A stretch of DNA of 52,103 nucleotides, from the NCBI RefSeq assembly GCF_014651875.1, contig NZ_BMXS01000029.1, positions 1 to 52,103 of the forward strand. Reading direction: 5' to 3'. A model generated the notes under the pieces. It had not been told where the DNA came from. It worked only from the letters and a program-made list of their open reading frames with translations, and did not search any database. A program made the position numbers and the translations under genes. This document shows positions 44,936 to 52,103 of this stretch, one piece after another (position 1 is the stretch's first letter; each line of letters opens with the position of its first letter). This DNA comes from Litchfieldella qijiaojingensis. Lineage in GTDB: Bacteria > Pseudomonadota > Gammaproteobacteria > Pseudomonadales > Halomonadaceae.

Positions 44936-45118
44936 AAGAGAGTGCCATGTCCCGCCCCGGCGCTGCTCTACAGCGGTCGGCTGCATCGGCTCAAGGAATG
45001 CGGCCGTTGCAGTTGGCTATTTCTCGACCAATCCAAGGCACAGCGCCGTCGCTGGTGTCGTACGGAAGTTTGCGGCAACCGGGCCCGGGTCGAGCGCCAC
45101 TACCACAGAAATCATTAA
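44936..45118 (+). pseudogene. CGNR zinc-finger protein, C-terminal remnant
   Basis: The frame reads LLYSGRLHRLKECGRCSWLF, then LDQSKAQRRRWCRTEVCGNR, matching the C-terminal CGNR zinc finger (C..C and C...CGNR cysteines all present). It ends at TAA 45116-45118. The N-terminal sensory part is absent and the frame enters directly from the previous hairpin region, so this is a truncated gene. A REP element follows at once. Confidence 0.75.
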
Positions 45119-45128
45119 CCCAGCCCTC

Positions 45129-45171
45129 GTGGGAGCGCAGGTTTCCTGCGCGATCCGGCCGTCAGGCCGGC
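45129..45171. repeat. REP-like double hairpin, copy A
   Basis: GTGGGA is followed by two perfect hairpins: GCGCAGG-TTT-CCTGCGC (45135-45151) and CCGGCC-GTCA-GGCCGG (45155-45170). The same unit recurs at 46513-46555, cut at 46630-46646, and in part at 51677-51696. It lies at the joint between the CGNR remnant and the tctA remnant. Confidence 0.85.
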
Positions 45172-45204
45172 TCAAGTGGCTATGCTTACACACGCTGGCG
45201 AGCC

Positions 45205-45292
45205 GCTGCTGATACTGCCCTGGTTGCTGCCGAAGCTGATCTCGAAGCTGCAGTCCAGCAGCAAGCCCCTGGAACAAGTCGAGGACGACTGA
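45205..45292 (+). pseudogene. tctA: tctA 3'-end remnant
   Basis: The last 28 codons of tctA in second copy: LLILPWLLPKLISKLQSSSK then PLEQVEDD and stop, with a few silent changes against 43475-43561. There is no upstream gene body. It is followed by the tctA-type hairpin, then the AbrB gene, showing that tctA and abrB were originally neighbours. Confidence 0.88.
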
Positions 45293-45312
45293 TACCGTCC
45301 ATACCCTTCACC

Positions 45313-45342
45313 GCGAGCCCGCTGTGACGACACAGCGGGCTC
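45313..45342 (+). terminator. tctA-type terminator, second copy
   Basis: CGAGCCCGCTGTG and CACAGCGGGCTCG form a 13-bp stem with a 4-base loop. It corresponds to the hairpin at 43583-43612 after intact tctA. Confidence 0.78.
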
Positions 45343-45366
45343 GCCGTCAGCAGAGGACACAGCGCT

Positions 45367-46434
45367 TTGAGCAACATCGTCAGGAAGCGGATGATCACCA
45401 CGGGAAGGTTTCTGCCGACACTGGCACTGGGCATCGCCGGTGGCGGCCTCGCCTATTGGCTGCACATGCCCCTGCCCTGGTTGTTGGGTGCGATGATCGC
45501 GACGACGGTCGCCAGTCTGGCGGGTATCCGGCTTCGCCCACCGAACTCATCACGCAGGGCGGTGCTGGTGGTCATCGGCGTGATGTTGGGCTCGGCCTTC
45601 ACTCCCGATCTGTCCGGCGACCTGCCCCTATGGGGCGCCAGCCTGGCCATCATGCTGCTGGCGACCGCAGTGATGATGGCCTTCTCGGTGTGGTTCTCCC
45701 GCCGTGTGGCCGGGTATTCGCTGGACACCGCCCTGTACTCGGGAGTGCCCGGTGGCGTATCGGCGGTCACGCTCATGGCGATGGACTCGAATGCCGACCT
45801 GCGCACCGTCGGCATGACCCATGCCGTACGCATCCTGATCCTGCTGATCGCCATTCCGCCGGTCCTGCAGGTCATCGGCCATGTCAGCCTGCAGCCTGGC
45901 GGGATGAGCCTGGCGCAGTGGCTGTGGCTACCGACGCTGGGGGATGCGGCCTGGCTCGCCGCCGCCGGGGTGGTCGGCGTGTGGCTGGGGAACTGGTTGC
46001 GCTTGCCCAACGCCCTGCTGTTCGGGCCGGCCCTGATCTCGGCGACACTACACTTGACGGGCGTGACCCAGGCCGCAATCCCGCCGACGATCATCGCCCT
46101 GGCCCAGGTCATCATCGGTGTCTCGGTGGGGGTGCGCTTCACGGGCACGTCACTGATTGATGTGGGCTACAACCTGATGATGGCCGTGGTGCAGACTATC
46201 GCCTTGTTGCTGATCGCCATCCTGGCCGCTTGGGGCGCGCATGCCTTGACAGGTTACTCACTGGCGGCGGCATTGCTGGCCTACATGCCAGGCGGCGCGC
46301 CCGAGCTAAGCCTCGTCGCCCTCTCGCTGGGCATCGACCCCGCCTTCGTGACCTCGCACCACCTGCTGCGCATCACGGTGCTGATCCTGCTCATGCCCCT
46401 GTTGCTCAGCTACTGCCGACGCTTGAGCGCCTAG
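45367..46434 (+). CDS. AbrB-family membrane protein
   Basis: A 355-residue polytopic protein of the AbrB (AbrB-duplication, ammonia-monooxygenase-annotated) family. Repeated hydrophobic halves carry LPWLLGAMIATTVASLAGIR near residue 40 and GYSLAAALLAYMPGGAPELSLVAL near residue 300. A PGGVSAVTLMAMD motif is the first-half equivalent. Such genes often lie next to tct transporters; the solute is unknown. The start is the TTG at 45367 after AGAGGA, supported by the remnant at 43651, which has GTG there; an ATG at 45391 is the alternative. Confidence 0.85.
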   Translation: MSNIVRKRMITTGRFLPTLALGIAGGGLAYWLHMPLPWLLGAMIATTVASLAGIRLRPPNSSRRAVLVVIGVMLGSAFTPDLSGDLPLWGASLAIMLLATAVMMAFSVWFSRRVAGYSLDTALYSGVPGGVSAVTLMAMDSNADLRTVGMTHAVRILILLIAIPPVLQVIGHVSLQPGGMSLAQWLWLPTLGDAAWLAAAGVVGVWLGNWLRLPNALLFGPALISATLHLTGVTQAAIPPTIIALAQVIIGVSVGVRFTGTSLIDVGYNLMMAVVQTIALLLIAILAAWGAHALTGYSLAAALLAYMPGGAPELSLVALSLGIDPAFVTSHHLLRITVLILLMPLLLSYCRRLSA

Positions 46435-46512
46435 GGAGTCGGAGCGGTCATGATCAAGACAATCGCGCAGCGGAGCTGCGCTCCCACCACAGCAGTCGCT
46501 AACCCAACCCTC

Positions 46513-46555
46513 GTGGGAGCGCAGGTTTCCTGCGCGATCCGGCCGTCAGGCCGGC
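46513..46555. repeat. REP-like double hairpin, copy B
   Basis: Identical in the core to copy A: GTGGGAGCGCAGG, TTT, CCTGCGC then CCGGCC-GTCA-GGCCGG. An inverted partial unit (GCGCTCCCAC at 46479-46488) lies 25 bp upstream, so the pair resembles a bacterial interspersed mosaic element. Confidence 0.85.
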
Positions 46556-46629
46556 ATTCTTGATAGTGGTGCCACCTTCATCGCGCCGCGGGCTGCACTC
46601 TCACCACAGCAGTCACTAACCCAGCCCTG

Positions 46630-46646
46630 GTGGGAGCGCAGGTTTA
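46630..46646. repeat. Truncated REP-like element, copy C
   Basis: GGTGGGAGCGCAGGTTT matches the first half of REP copies A and B and then breaks into the sequence beyond the gntR stop. This marks the left edge of the inserted hydroxyproline-type block. Confidence 0.7.
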
Positions 46647-46658
46647 TTCAGCGTGTCC

Positions 46659-47357
46659 TTAACGCTCACGCTGCAAGAAATTTATCAGTGAGGCTTTCGC
46701 GCCCTCAACATGGCGGTTGGTCAATTTAGCAGCAAGCTCCGCGTCACCATCAATGCAAGCCTGCAAGATTTGCTCATGCTCCCTGCTCGCGGTTTCCATT
46801 CCATCCGTCAGGGCTAGCTGTGCCCGCAAATATCTATCGATTCTATCGAGAATCGAGTTGATCACATTCATGTGATTTGGAAGTTCTGCGGCTTCATAAA
46901 GCGTGCAGTGAAACTTTCGGTTCAGATCCCCCCATTCGGAGGGACTGCTCGAGGCCGTGAACTGATCACAGAAGACTCGTGCTGCGCTGATGGTTTCTTC
47001 CGAAATCTTAGGAACTGCTCGCCTGATGACTTCACTTTCTAATAGGGCACGCAGATCAAAGATCTCATCGACCTCTTCCATGGAGATGCCAGCCACCACC
47101 GCTCCCTTGTAGCGCTGAGACGATACAAGACCCTGCTGCTCAAGTCGCGAGATGGCCTCACGTACCGGAATCCGGCTCGTGTTGAACATCCTGGCAAGCT
47201 CTTCCTGGCGCAGCGGGGTTCCATCCGGCAGGTCTCCTTCAATGATGGCCTTGCGCAGTGTGTCAAAGACGATGCTCGACGCTGACGCTGCCTGGGCAAC
47301 ATCCATGGCCTTGAAATTCAAAGAATTCACTGCCTTATCAACAGGTTGTGATTTCAA
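46659..47357 (-). CDS. GntR-family regulator (FCD/FadR subfamily)
   Basis: A 232-residue regulator. The N-terminal winged helix (LRQEELARMFNTSRIPVREA, then ISRLEQQGLV) lies at about residues 50-85 and is followed by an all-helical FCD domain with metal-ligand-like residues (DLNRKFHCTLYEAA, REHEQILQACIDGD). It is divergent from the ABC transporter operon with a palindrome between, and probably represses it until the transported compound binds. Confidence 0.92.
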   Translation of the reverse strand: MKSQPVDKAVNSLNFKAMDVAQAASASSIVFDTLRKAIIEGDLPDGTPLRQEELARMFNTSRIPVREAISRLEQQGLVSSQRYKGAVVAGISMEEVDEIFDLRALLESEVIRRAVPKISEETISAARVFCDQFTASSSPSEWGDLNRKFHCTLYEAAELPNHMNVINSILDRIDRYLRAQLALTDGMETASREHEQILQACIDGDAELAAKLTNRHVEGAKASLINFLQRER

Positions 47358-47439
47358 AGCGTGCTTCTCCCACGAAAACTTGCCGTCAGTTTATCGAAGA
47401 GCCTGAGGCAAGCATAGCATTGAGTATTGGATATTGTGT

Positions 47440-47451
47440 ATTGGATCCAAT
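47440..47451. promoter_or_regulatory. Palindromic operator between gntR and the ABC operon
   Basis: ATTGGATCCAAT is a perfect 12-bp palindrome, with TAGCAT and ATGCTA as outer inverted arms (47414-47419 and 47453-47458) and a related TATTGGATA half site at 47425. It lies in the 159-bp divergent gap, where a GntR operator is expected. Confidence 0.6.
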
Positions 47452-47516
47452 CCATGCTAGCTTGGCAAATGTTGCACCAAAAAGAAGCACACAGCAATAA
47501 GACCCAAGGAGATAAC

Positions 47517-48323
47517 ATGATGAAATACAAGAATATTTTCCTGGCAATGGTGTGCAGCATCAGTGCCGCCACTCCGGCCCTTGCCGACAAGCTTGATGAC
47601 GTGATCGATGCTGGTGTCCTGCGATGTGGTGTCGTGCTGGACTTCCCACCCATTGGCTATCGTGATGCGAACAACGAACCTGCCGGTTTCGATGTGGAAT
47701 ATTGCAAGGACCTAGCGGCTGCCCTGGAAGTGGACGCGGAGATCATCCCGGTCACGTTTTCCGAGCGACTCCCTCTCATCGTTGCCAATCGTGGTGACGT
47801 TGTTTTTGGCGGGACATCCGACACGCTGGAACGGGCCAAGACCGTGGGTTTCTCAATCCCTTACGCCATCTACTACGCTCAGGCCGTCGTGAACTCCGAT
47901 AGCGGAGTCGAATCTTTTGAGGACATCCGGGGCAAGCGTGTTGCTGCATCCTTGGGCTCTGTGCCGGAGCAGGAGTGGCTAAAGATAGCTGAAGAGTGGG
48001 ACGAGGAAGACCTCTATCAGAGCTATCAATCCGAAAATGAAGTCTTCCTTGCAGTGGCACAAGGTAAGGCGGACGTGGGGCTAACCACGAATACAGCCGT
48101 GAAGCCAGTGGTAGCGCAGTATGATAGTGTCATTGCAGGTCCCCGCATGCCTTGGACAACCGATTACACATCGGTAGCCGCTCCTCGCAAGGATGTCACC
48201 TGGCTGAACTACCTCAACCTCTTCGTTACACACCAGGTTCGCTCTGGTAGGTACCAAGAGTTATGGGACAAGTACGTTGGCGGTGAAGCTCCAGAGCTCC
48301 GCATTCCTGGTGTCCACTACTAA
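47517..48323 (+). CDS. Amino-acid ABC transporter substrate-binding protein
   Basis: A 268-residue polar-amino-acid-type binding protein. A signal peptide (FLAMVCSISAATPALA) is followed by LDDVIDAGVLRCGVV, PPIGYRDANNEPAGFDVEYC, FGGTSDTLERAKTVGFSIPY and GKRVAASLGSV, all typical of the family-3 binding proteins. The AAGGAGAT site precedes ATG 47517. It heads a five-gene operon with two permeases, an ATPase and a proline-racemase-family enzyme, so the ligand may be a hydroxyproline. Confidence 0.9.
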   Translation: MMKYKNIFLAMVCSISAATPALADKLDDVIDAGVLRCGVVLDFPPIGYRDANNEPAGFDVEYCKDLAAALEVDAEIIPVTFSERLPLIVANRGDVVFGGTSDTLERAKTVGFSIPYAIYYAQAVVNSDSGVESFEDIRGKRVAASLGSVPEQEWLKIAEEWDEEDLYQSYQSENEVFLAVAQGKADVGLTTNTAVKPVVAQYDSVIAGPRMPWTTDYTSVAAPRKDVTWLNYLNLFVTHQVRSGRYQELWDKYVGGEAPELRIPGVHY

Positions 48324-48385
48324 AACAACTGGATGCGCACCTCGACTCGTTCCAAGCGAGGTGCGACCACTTGGAGTGTATTGAG

Positions 48386-49051
48386 ATGGACTATAACTTC
48401 CACTGGAGGCCTGTTTTTCGGGCATTACCCGACTTGTTTGAGGCCGCTTTAATAACACTCGAAATTTCGACCCTTTCAATTCTTCTTGGCATTGTCTTGG
48501 GAATGGTCTTGGCCATATCCAAGATGAAGGGACCATGGCCCCTGAGAGCACTTGCCATTGGCTGGATCGAAATTGCTCGAAACACACCAGCATTGTTTCA
48601 GCTCTTCTTCTTTGGCTTTGGTCTTGGGGCTTTCGGACTACACCTTTCACCGTACATGATTGTTCTGATTGGACTGACCTACAACAATGCCGGATATCTC
48701 GCCGAGACGTTTCGTGGCGGCATCAACGCTGTGCCTGAAACTCAAGTCAAGGCTGGGCGCTCTTTGGGAATGACAGCAACACAAGTCTTCACTCGAATCA
48801 TAGCACCTCAAGTATTGAAGATCGTGTATCACCCGATGACCAATCAATTCGTCTGGGCTGTATTGATGAGCTCTCTTGGCATGCTCGTTGGATTCCGAGA
48901 ACTATCGGGTGAAACCCAGTTCTTTGCCTCAAAGACATTCCGTATCTTTGAATACTTCGCGGTCACAGCTCTGATCTACTACGTCATCGTGAAGATAATT
49001 CTTGGGGTATCGAAACTGATTGCATGGCGTGCCTTTCGGTGGGGGAACTAA
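48386..49051 (+). CDS. Amino-acid ABC transporter permease 1
   Basis: A 221-residue His/Glu/Gln/Arg-type permease with about five helices. The EAA loop, TFRGGINAVPETQVKAGRSLGMT, begins near residue 110 and docks the ATPase. ATG 48386 gives MDYNFHWRPVFRALPDLFEA, the usual start. It follows the binding protein by 62 bp and precedes the second permease by 3 bp. It forms a heterodimer with the next gene product. Confidence 0.92.
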   Translation: MDYNFHWRPVFRALPDLFEAALITLEISTLSILLGIVLGMVLAISKMKGPWPLRALAIGWIEIARNTPALFQLFFFGFGLGAFGLHLSPYMIVLIGLTYNNAGYLAETFRGGINAVPETQVKAGRSLGMTATQVFTRIIAPQVLKIVYHPMTNQFVWAVLMSSLGMLVGFRELSGETQFFASKTFRIFEYFAVTALIYYVIVKIILGVSKLIAWRAFRWGN

Positions 49052-49054
49052 ATC

Positions 49055-49711
49055 ATGGAACAGGTTTTTTTCACTGGTTTGCAGTGGAGTGATGCGTGGT
49101 TCCTGGTCGAGGCTGCCCAGAAGTCTTTATGGATTTCGGTGCTATCCATCAGTGTGGGAACCGTCCTTGGGATCATTTTTGGCTGGGTGCTGCATGAGGG
49201 ACGTTGGATTGCCGCTGGAACCCTGGGTACTGTACTCGATGCCTTTCGCTCCATTCCGCTGATCATCCAGCTGGTACTTTTCTTCAATTTCTTTCCCATC
49301 ATCGGCTTTCCTCTGGACCCCTTCCAGGCGGGAACCATCGTCTTGGCGCTCTACACCAGCGCCTTGGTGGCAAATGTGGCACGCGGTGGGATCGAGTCTG
49401 TCGGGGAGCCCATGCAGCGTGCGGCACGTTCCTTGGGCATGAGCTACTGGCAAAACCTGCGTCATGTTGTCTGGCCCATTGGCCTTAGGTCAGTTCTCCC
49501 CTCTTGGATCGGAGTCGTCCTGGGGGTCGTCAAGGACAGCGCACTGGTTTCGGTCCTTGGCTATGTAGAACTCTTGCGGGCCTCACAGATATTGATTACG
49601 CGTACCCAGGAGCCTTTTGCCATCCTGGCCATCGTTGGTGTGTTTTACTTCCTCATTTCGTTTCCGATCGGTCGTATCGGAAAGCGGTTAGAAGGGAAAT
49701 GGTCATCATGA
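49055..49711 (+). CDS. Amino-acid ABC transporter permease 2
   Basis: A 218-residue permease homologous to its neighbour, with the EAA-type loop RGGIESVGEPMQRAARSLGM near residues 109-128 and five hydrophobic segments. The C-terminal KDSALVSVLGYVELLRASQI is a family hallmark. It overlaps the ATPase start by 4 bp. Confidence 0.92.
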   Translation: MEQVFFTGLQWSDAWFLVEAAQKSLWISVLSISVGTVLGIIFGWVLHEGRWIAAGTLGTVLDAFRSIPLIIQLVLFFNFFPIIGFPLDPFQAGTIVLALYTSALVANVARGGIESVGEPMQRAARSLGMSYWQNLRHVVWPIGLRSVLPSWIGVVLGVVKDSALVSVLGYVELLRASQILITRTQEPFAILAIVGVFYFLISFPIGRIGKRLEGKWSS

Positions 49712-50430
49712 TTAAAATTCGCGGTCTTAAAAAGCGTTTCGGCACGAATGAAGTTCTTAAAGGAATCGACCTTGATGTCAAGAAGGGGGAAGTGCTAAGT
49801 GTGATAGGCGCCTCCGGCTCGGGAAAGTCTACCCTCCTCTACTGCATCAACGGGCTGGAGCCGATCCAGGATGGCTACATTGAAGTCGATGATACGAGGG
49901 TACATGACAGAAATACCAACGTGAACCTTCTTCGCCAAAAGCTTGGCATGGTTTTCCAGCAGTGGAATAGCTTTCCTCATCTTACTGCACTTGAAAATGT
50001 CGCACTTGCACCAAGGATCGTGCGAAAGAAATCAAAGAGGGAAGCGCAGGAGATTGCGAAGAAACAACTCTCGCATGTCGGACTTGGCGATAAGCTTGAT
50101 GCTTACCCAAACTCTCTTTCAGGCGGCCAGCAACAACGCTTGGCCATTGCCCGCGCGTTGGCGATGGAGCCAGAGTACATGCTTTTTGACGAAGCAACGT
50201 CAGCTCTGGACCCCGAATTGGTTGGTGAAGTCCTGGATACCATGCGCCTGCTGGCGGATGAAGGCATGACGATGATATGCGTTACCCACGAAATGGGATT
50301 TGCCAAAGACGTCTCCGACCGTGTGGCGTATTTTCATCAAGGCATCCTGGAAGAGGTTGGGCCTCCGTCGCAGATTTTTGGCAACCCAACGTCTGAACAT
50401 ACCAAGAAGTTTCTTTCCAAGACACGCTGA
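49708..50430 (+). CDS. Amino-acid ABC transporter ATP-binding protein
   Basis: A 240-residue ATPase. Walker [10 protein letters not shown] lies near residues 36-44; the Q-loop is [13 protein letters not shown], the signature [16 protein letters not shown], Walker [13 protein letters not shown] and the H-loop THEMGFA. The start at 49708 (ATGA overlap with the permease stop) gives the standard length of GlnQ-type proteins; an in-frame ATG at 49699 is possible but has too short a ribosome spacing. Confidence 0.94.
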   Translation: MIKIRGLKKRFGTNEVLKGIDLDVKKGEVLSVIGASGSGKSTLLYCINGLEPIQDGYIEVDDTRVHDRNTNVNLLRQKLGMVFQQWNSFPHLTALENVALAPRIVRKKSKREAQEIAKKQLSHVGLGDKLDAYPNSLSGGQQQRLAIARALAMEPEYMLFDEATSALDPELVGEVLDTMRLLADEGMTMICVTHEMGFAKDVSDRVAYFHQGILEEVGPPSQIFGNPTSEHTKKFLSKTR

Positions 50431-50462
50431 TTGTGAGCGAGGGCTATACAAAAGGACAAGCT

Positions 50463-51503
50463 ATGAGAAGCACGAAGACGATTCACGTTATTTCATGCCA
50501 CGCTGAAGGTGAAGTGGGCGATGTCATCGTGGGTGGGGTAGCACCACCGCCTGGTGAGACGCTGTGGGAGCAGCGAAGCTGGATCGACAAAGACCAGACC
50601 CTTCGCAACTTTGTTCTGAATGAACCACGTGGCGGGGTCTTCAGGCATGTCAATCTTCTGGTGCCACCAAAGCATCCAGAGGCACAGATGGCCTGGATCA
50701 TCATGGAGCCGGAGGATACACCGCCCATGTCGGGATCGAATTCCATCTGTGTGTCCACCGTATTGCTCGACAGCGGCATCATTCCCATGCAAGAGCCGGT
50801 GACCGAGATGGTGCTGGAGGCGCCTGGCGGTCTTGTCAGGGTGCATGCCGAGTGTCGCAATGGAAAGGCACAACGTATCACGGTTCAAAATGTGCCAGCG
50901 TTTGCCTGTGAGCTGGACAAGCCACTGAATGTTCCGGGCATCGGTAACATCCGTGTTGATACGGCCTATGGCGGCGACAGCTTCGTCGTCGTGGATGCCG
51001 AAGAACTTGGTTTCTCTTTGGAAGAGCACGAAGCCCGTGATTTGGCAGAGCTTGGGGTCCGGATCACCAATGCCGCCAATGAACAGTTGAAGTTCCATCA
51101 CCCCGATAACCCGGAATGGACGCATTTTTCCTTCTGCTTGTTCGCTGGCCCCCTGGAACGAGATGGCGACCGCCTTTCTGCACGCTCCGCGGTGTCGATC
51201 CAGCCTGGAAAGATCGACCGCTCACCCACCGGCACATCGGTGTCGGCCCGTATGGCCCTGCTGCATGCCCGGGGCGAGATGTCAGTCGGTGACTACTTTA
51301 CCGGGCGCTCACTCATCGGCTCGGAATTCGAGGGGCGGATCAAAAGCGAGACCACCGTTGGAGGTCAGATGGCCATCATTCCCGAGATCTCCGGCCGCGG
51401 TTGGATCACGGGAGTCCATCAACATATGTTGGATCCTGATGACCCCTGGCCGGAAGGCTATCGATTGAGTGACACCTGGCCGTCGTACAAGGAAGCGCGC
51501 TGA
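50463..51503 (+). CDS. Proline-racemase-family enzyme, probable trans-3-hydroxy-L-proline dehydratase
   Basis: A 346-residue member of the proline racemase superfamily. The two catalytic cysteines of racemases and 4-hydroxyproline epimerases are replaced here by Ser ([14 protein letters not shown] near residue 90) and Thr (DRSPTGTS near residue 255). Such substitutions are known from trans-3-hydroxy-L-proline dehydratases, which remove water to give pyrroline-2-carboxylate. ATG 50463 after AAAGGA is chosen; a GTG at 50433 would add ten residues. It closes the amino-acid ABC operon, 32 bp after the ATPase. Confidence 0.75.
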   Translation: MRSTKTIHVISCHAEGEVGDVIVGGVAPPPGETLWEQRSWIDKDQTLRNFVLNEPRGGVFRHVNLLVPPKHPEAQMAWIIMEPEDTPPMSGSNSICVSTVLLDSGIIPMQEPVTEMVLEAPGGLVRVHAECRNGKAQRITVQNVPAFACELDKPLNVPGIGNIRVDTAYGGDSFVVVDAEELGFSLEEHEARDLAELGVRITNAANEQLKFHHPDNPEWTHFSFCLFAGPLERDGDRLSARSAVSIQPGKIDRSPTGTSVSARMALLHARGEMSVGDYFTGRSLIGSEFEGRIKSETTVGGQMAIIPEISGRGWITGVHQHMLDPDDPWPEGYRLSDTWPSYKEAR

Positions 51504-51517
51504 ACAAAGCTGGATTG

Positions 51518-51633
51518 CCCTCTCGCTGGGCATCGCCTCCGCCTTCGTGACCTCGCATCACCTGCTGCGCATCATGATGCTGATCCTGCTGATGCCCGTG
51601 TTGTTGAGTCGTTTCAAGCGGTTGAGTGCCTAG
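51518..51633 (+). pseudogene. abrB 3'-end remnant
   Basis: IALSLGIASAFVTSHHLLRI then MMLILLMPVLLSRFKRLSA and stop matches the C-terminus of the AbrB-family protein at 46320-46434 with several substitutions. It begins directly after the proline-racemase-family gene. It marks the right end of the inserted gntR-ABC-dehydratase block. Confidence 0.88.
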
Positions 51634-51656
51634 AGCGTAGAAGCGGCCACCGTCTT

Positions 51657-51735
51657 GTAGGAGCCACCGTGGTGGCGATCCGGCCGTCAGGCCGGCTTGG
51701 GTGGCCCAACCATCGCGCCCACGGGCGCTCCTACA
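51657..51735. repeat. REP-like palindromes, copy D
   Basis: GTAGGAGCCACC is followed by CCGGCC-GTCA-GGCCGG (51680-51695), identical to the second hairpin of copies A and B, then by GCGCCC-AC-GGGCGC (51717-51730) and GGAGC-type inverted ends. It lies directly after the abrB remnant, as copies B and C do after intact abrB. Confidence 0.75.
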
Positions 51736-51977
51736 TTAGTCTTGAGCCATATCCGATCCCTGATATGCCTAGACGCGCTGGCCAAGCCGCTGCTCCAGAT
51801 GAGCGGCCAAGCGAAGGGCGAGCTGCGTCAGGGTCAAGGTCCTTGACCAGCCGCAAGGCATCGTAAATGGCTGCATGGGCGTTTCGGGACTCGACGGCAT
51901 CGCCGATCCGGAATAGCTGGAATCCACCGCCCGCATTGTGGATGACTGCCCGGGGCCTGCCAACGATCAGGTCATCG
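51731..51977 (-). pseudogene. NADH:flavin oxidoreductase family, C-terminal remnant
   Basis: Minus-strand codons read DDLIVGRPRAVIHNAGGGFQ, then LFRIGDAVESRNAHAAIYDA, then LRLVKDL, the nucleotide-domain end of trimethylamine/dimethylglycine-dehydrogenase-like flavoproteins. The 5' part is cut at 51977 by the IS66-type end. The last 30 codons do not look native, so the 3' end may also be altered. Confidence 0.65.
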
Positions 51978-52103
51978 GTAAGCGGCCGGTCATCACCCTT
52001 CGCGAGTGATCAGTCGACCGGCTTCCAGTTCTGAGGCAGGAGTTCGTGGATCTGGCTGGCCTTCTGGGTCGGCAGCCGAGCCAGTACATCTTTCAGGTAG
52101 GCA
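51978..52103 (-). mobile_element. IS66-family element, terminal part
   Basis: From 51978 the sequence begins GTAAGCGGCCGGTCATCACC, the typical GTAAGCG terminal repeat of IS66 elements. The transposase end lies 32 bp inside. The element continues beyond the window; it interrupts the flavin oxidoreductase gene. Confidence 0.8.
52010..52103 (-). CDS. IS66-family transposase TnpC, C-terminal end (partial)
   Basis: Minus-strand codons read AYLKDVLARLPTQKASQIHE then LLPQNWKPVD and stop, the conserved C-terminal end of IS66-type TnpC transposases. Only 30 codons lie inside the window. The stop is TGA at 52010-52012. Confidence 0.88.
   Translation of the reverse strand, partial: AYLKDVLARLPTQKASQIHELLPQNWKPVD

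Overview
The window looks like a mosaic stretch of a moderately halophilic gammaproteobacterial chromosome, most likely Halomonas or a close relative. This is inferred from the guaB-guaA pair, a tctCBA-tctDE citrate-type uptake locus with an AbrB-family neighbour, the GC-rich third codon positions of the core genes, and extragenic palindromes. It was judged by reading only, without a database search.

Left part (1-19.9 kb): the end of an IS3-family element, two arrays of 21-bp tandem repeats, then a complete DNA-phosphorothioation defence locus. The modification genes sspA-sspB-sspC-sspD run rightward (0.9-7.1 kb). The restriction genes, an FGH (dptF-dptG-dptH type) operon, run leftward from 16.2 to 7.3 kb and meet sspD tail to tail. 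A phosphorothioation-associated methyltransferase (16.7-19.3 kb) carries what looks like an extra C-terminal metallopeptidase-M15-like domain.

Middle part (19.9-35.6 kb): four copies of the 3' end of guaA lie in a row: a 58-codon fragment, a 135-codon fragment, a core-only 16-bp remnant, and the intact guaA at 33,996-35,573. They divide the region into stacked insertions, each ending in a guaA-type end. The first holds a PD-(D/E)XK-like gene overlapping a voltage-gated K+ channel gene, plus a small lipoprotein. The second holds AraC and IS5 remnants, a frameshifted epoxide hydrolase, an IS1341-type TnpB, a DUF1289 gene and a hipBA toxin-antitoxin pair behind three operators spaced exactly 50 bp apart. 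The third holds one 1366-residue gene with a HigA-like DNA-binding head, a nuclease-like motif, a P-loop-less STAND-like middle and a long helical tail, behind a perfect 11-bp inverted-repeat operator. This is the best candidate here for an undescribed defence protein. No integrase is visible in the window.

Right part (35.6-52.1 kb): guaB-guaA (leftward) are followed by a solute-binding protein gene with tctDE (leftward) and tctCBA (rightward). After these come csbD, a PRC-barrel protein gene, an AbrB-family permease gene and a complete amino-acid ABC transporter operon. That operon has a GntR regulator and a proline-racemase-family enzyme, probably trans-3-hydroxy-L-proline dehydratase, which suggests hydroxyproline uptake and use. 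Broken second copies of guaB 5', tctA 3' and abrB 5' and 3' ends mark the joints between these blocks, and several joints sit at or beside REP-like palindromes. The window ends in a flavin-oxidoreductase remnant cut by an IS66-family element.
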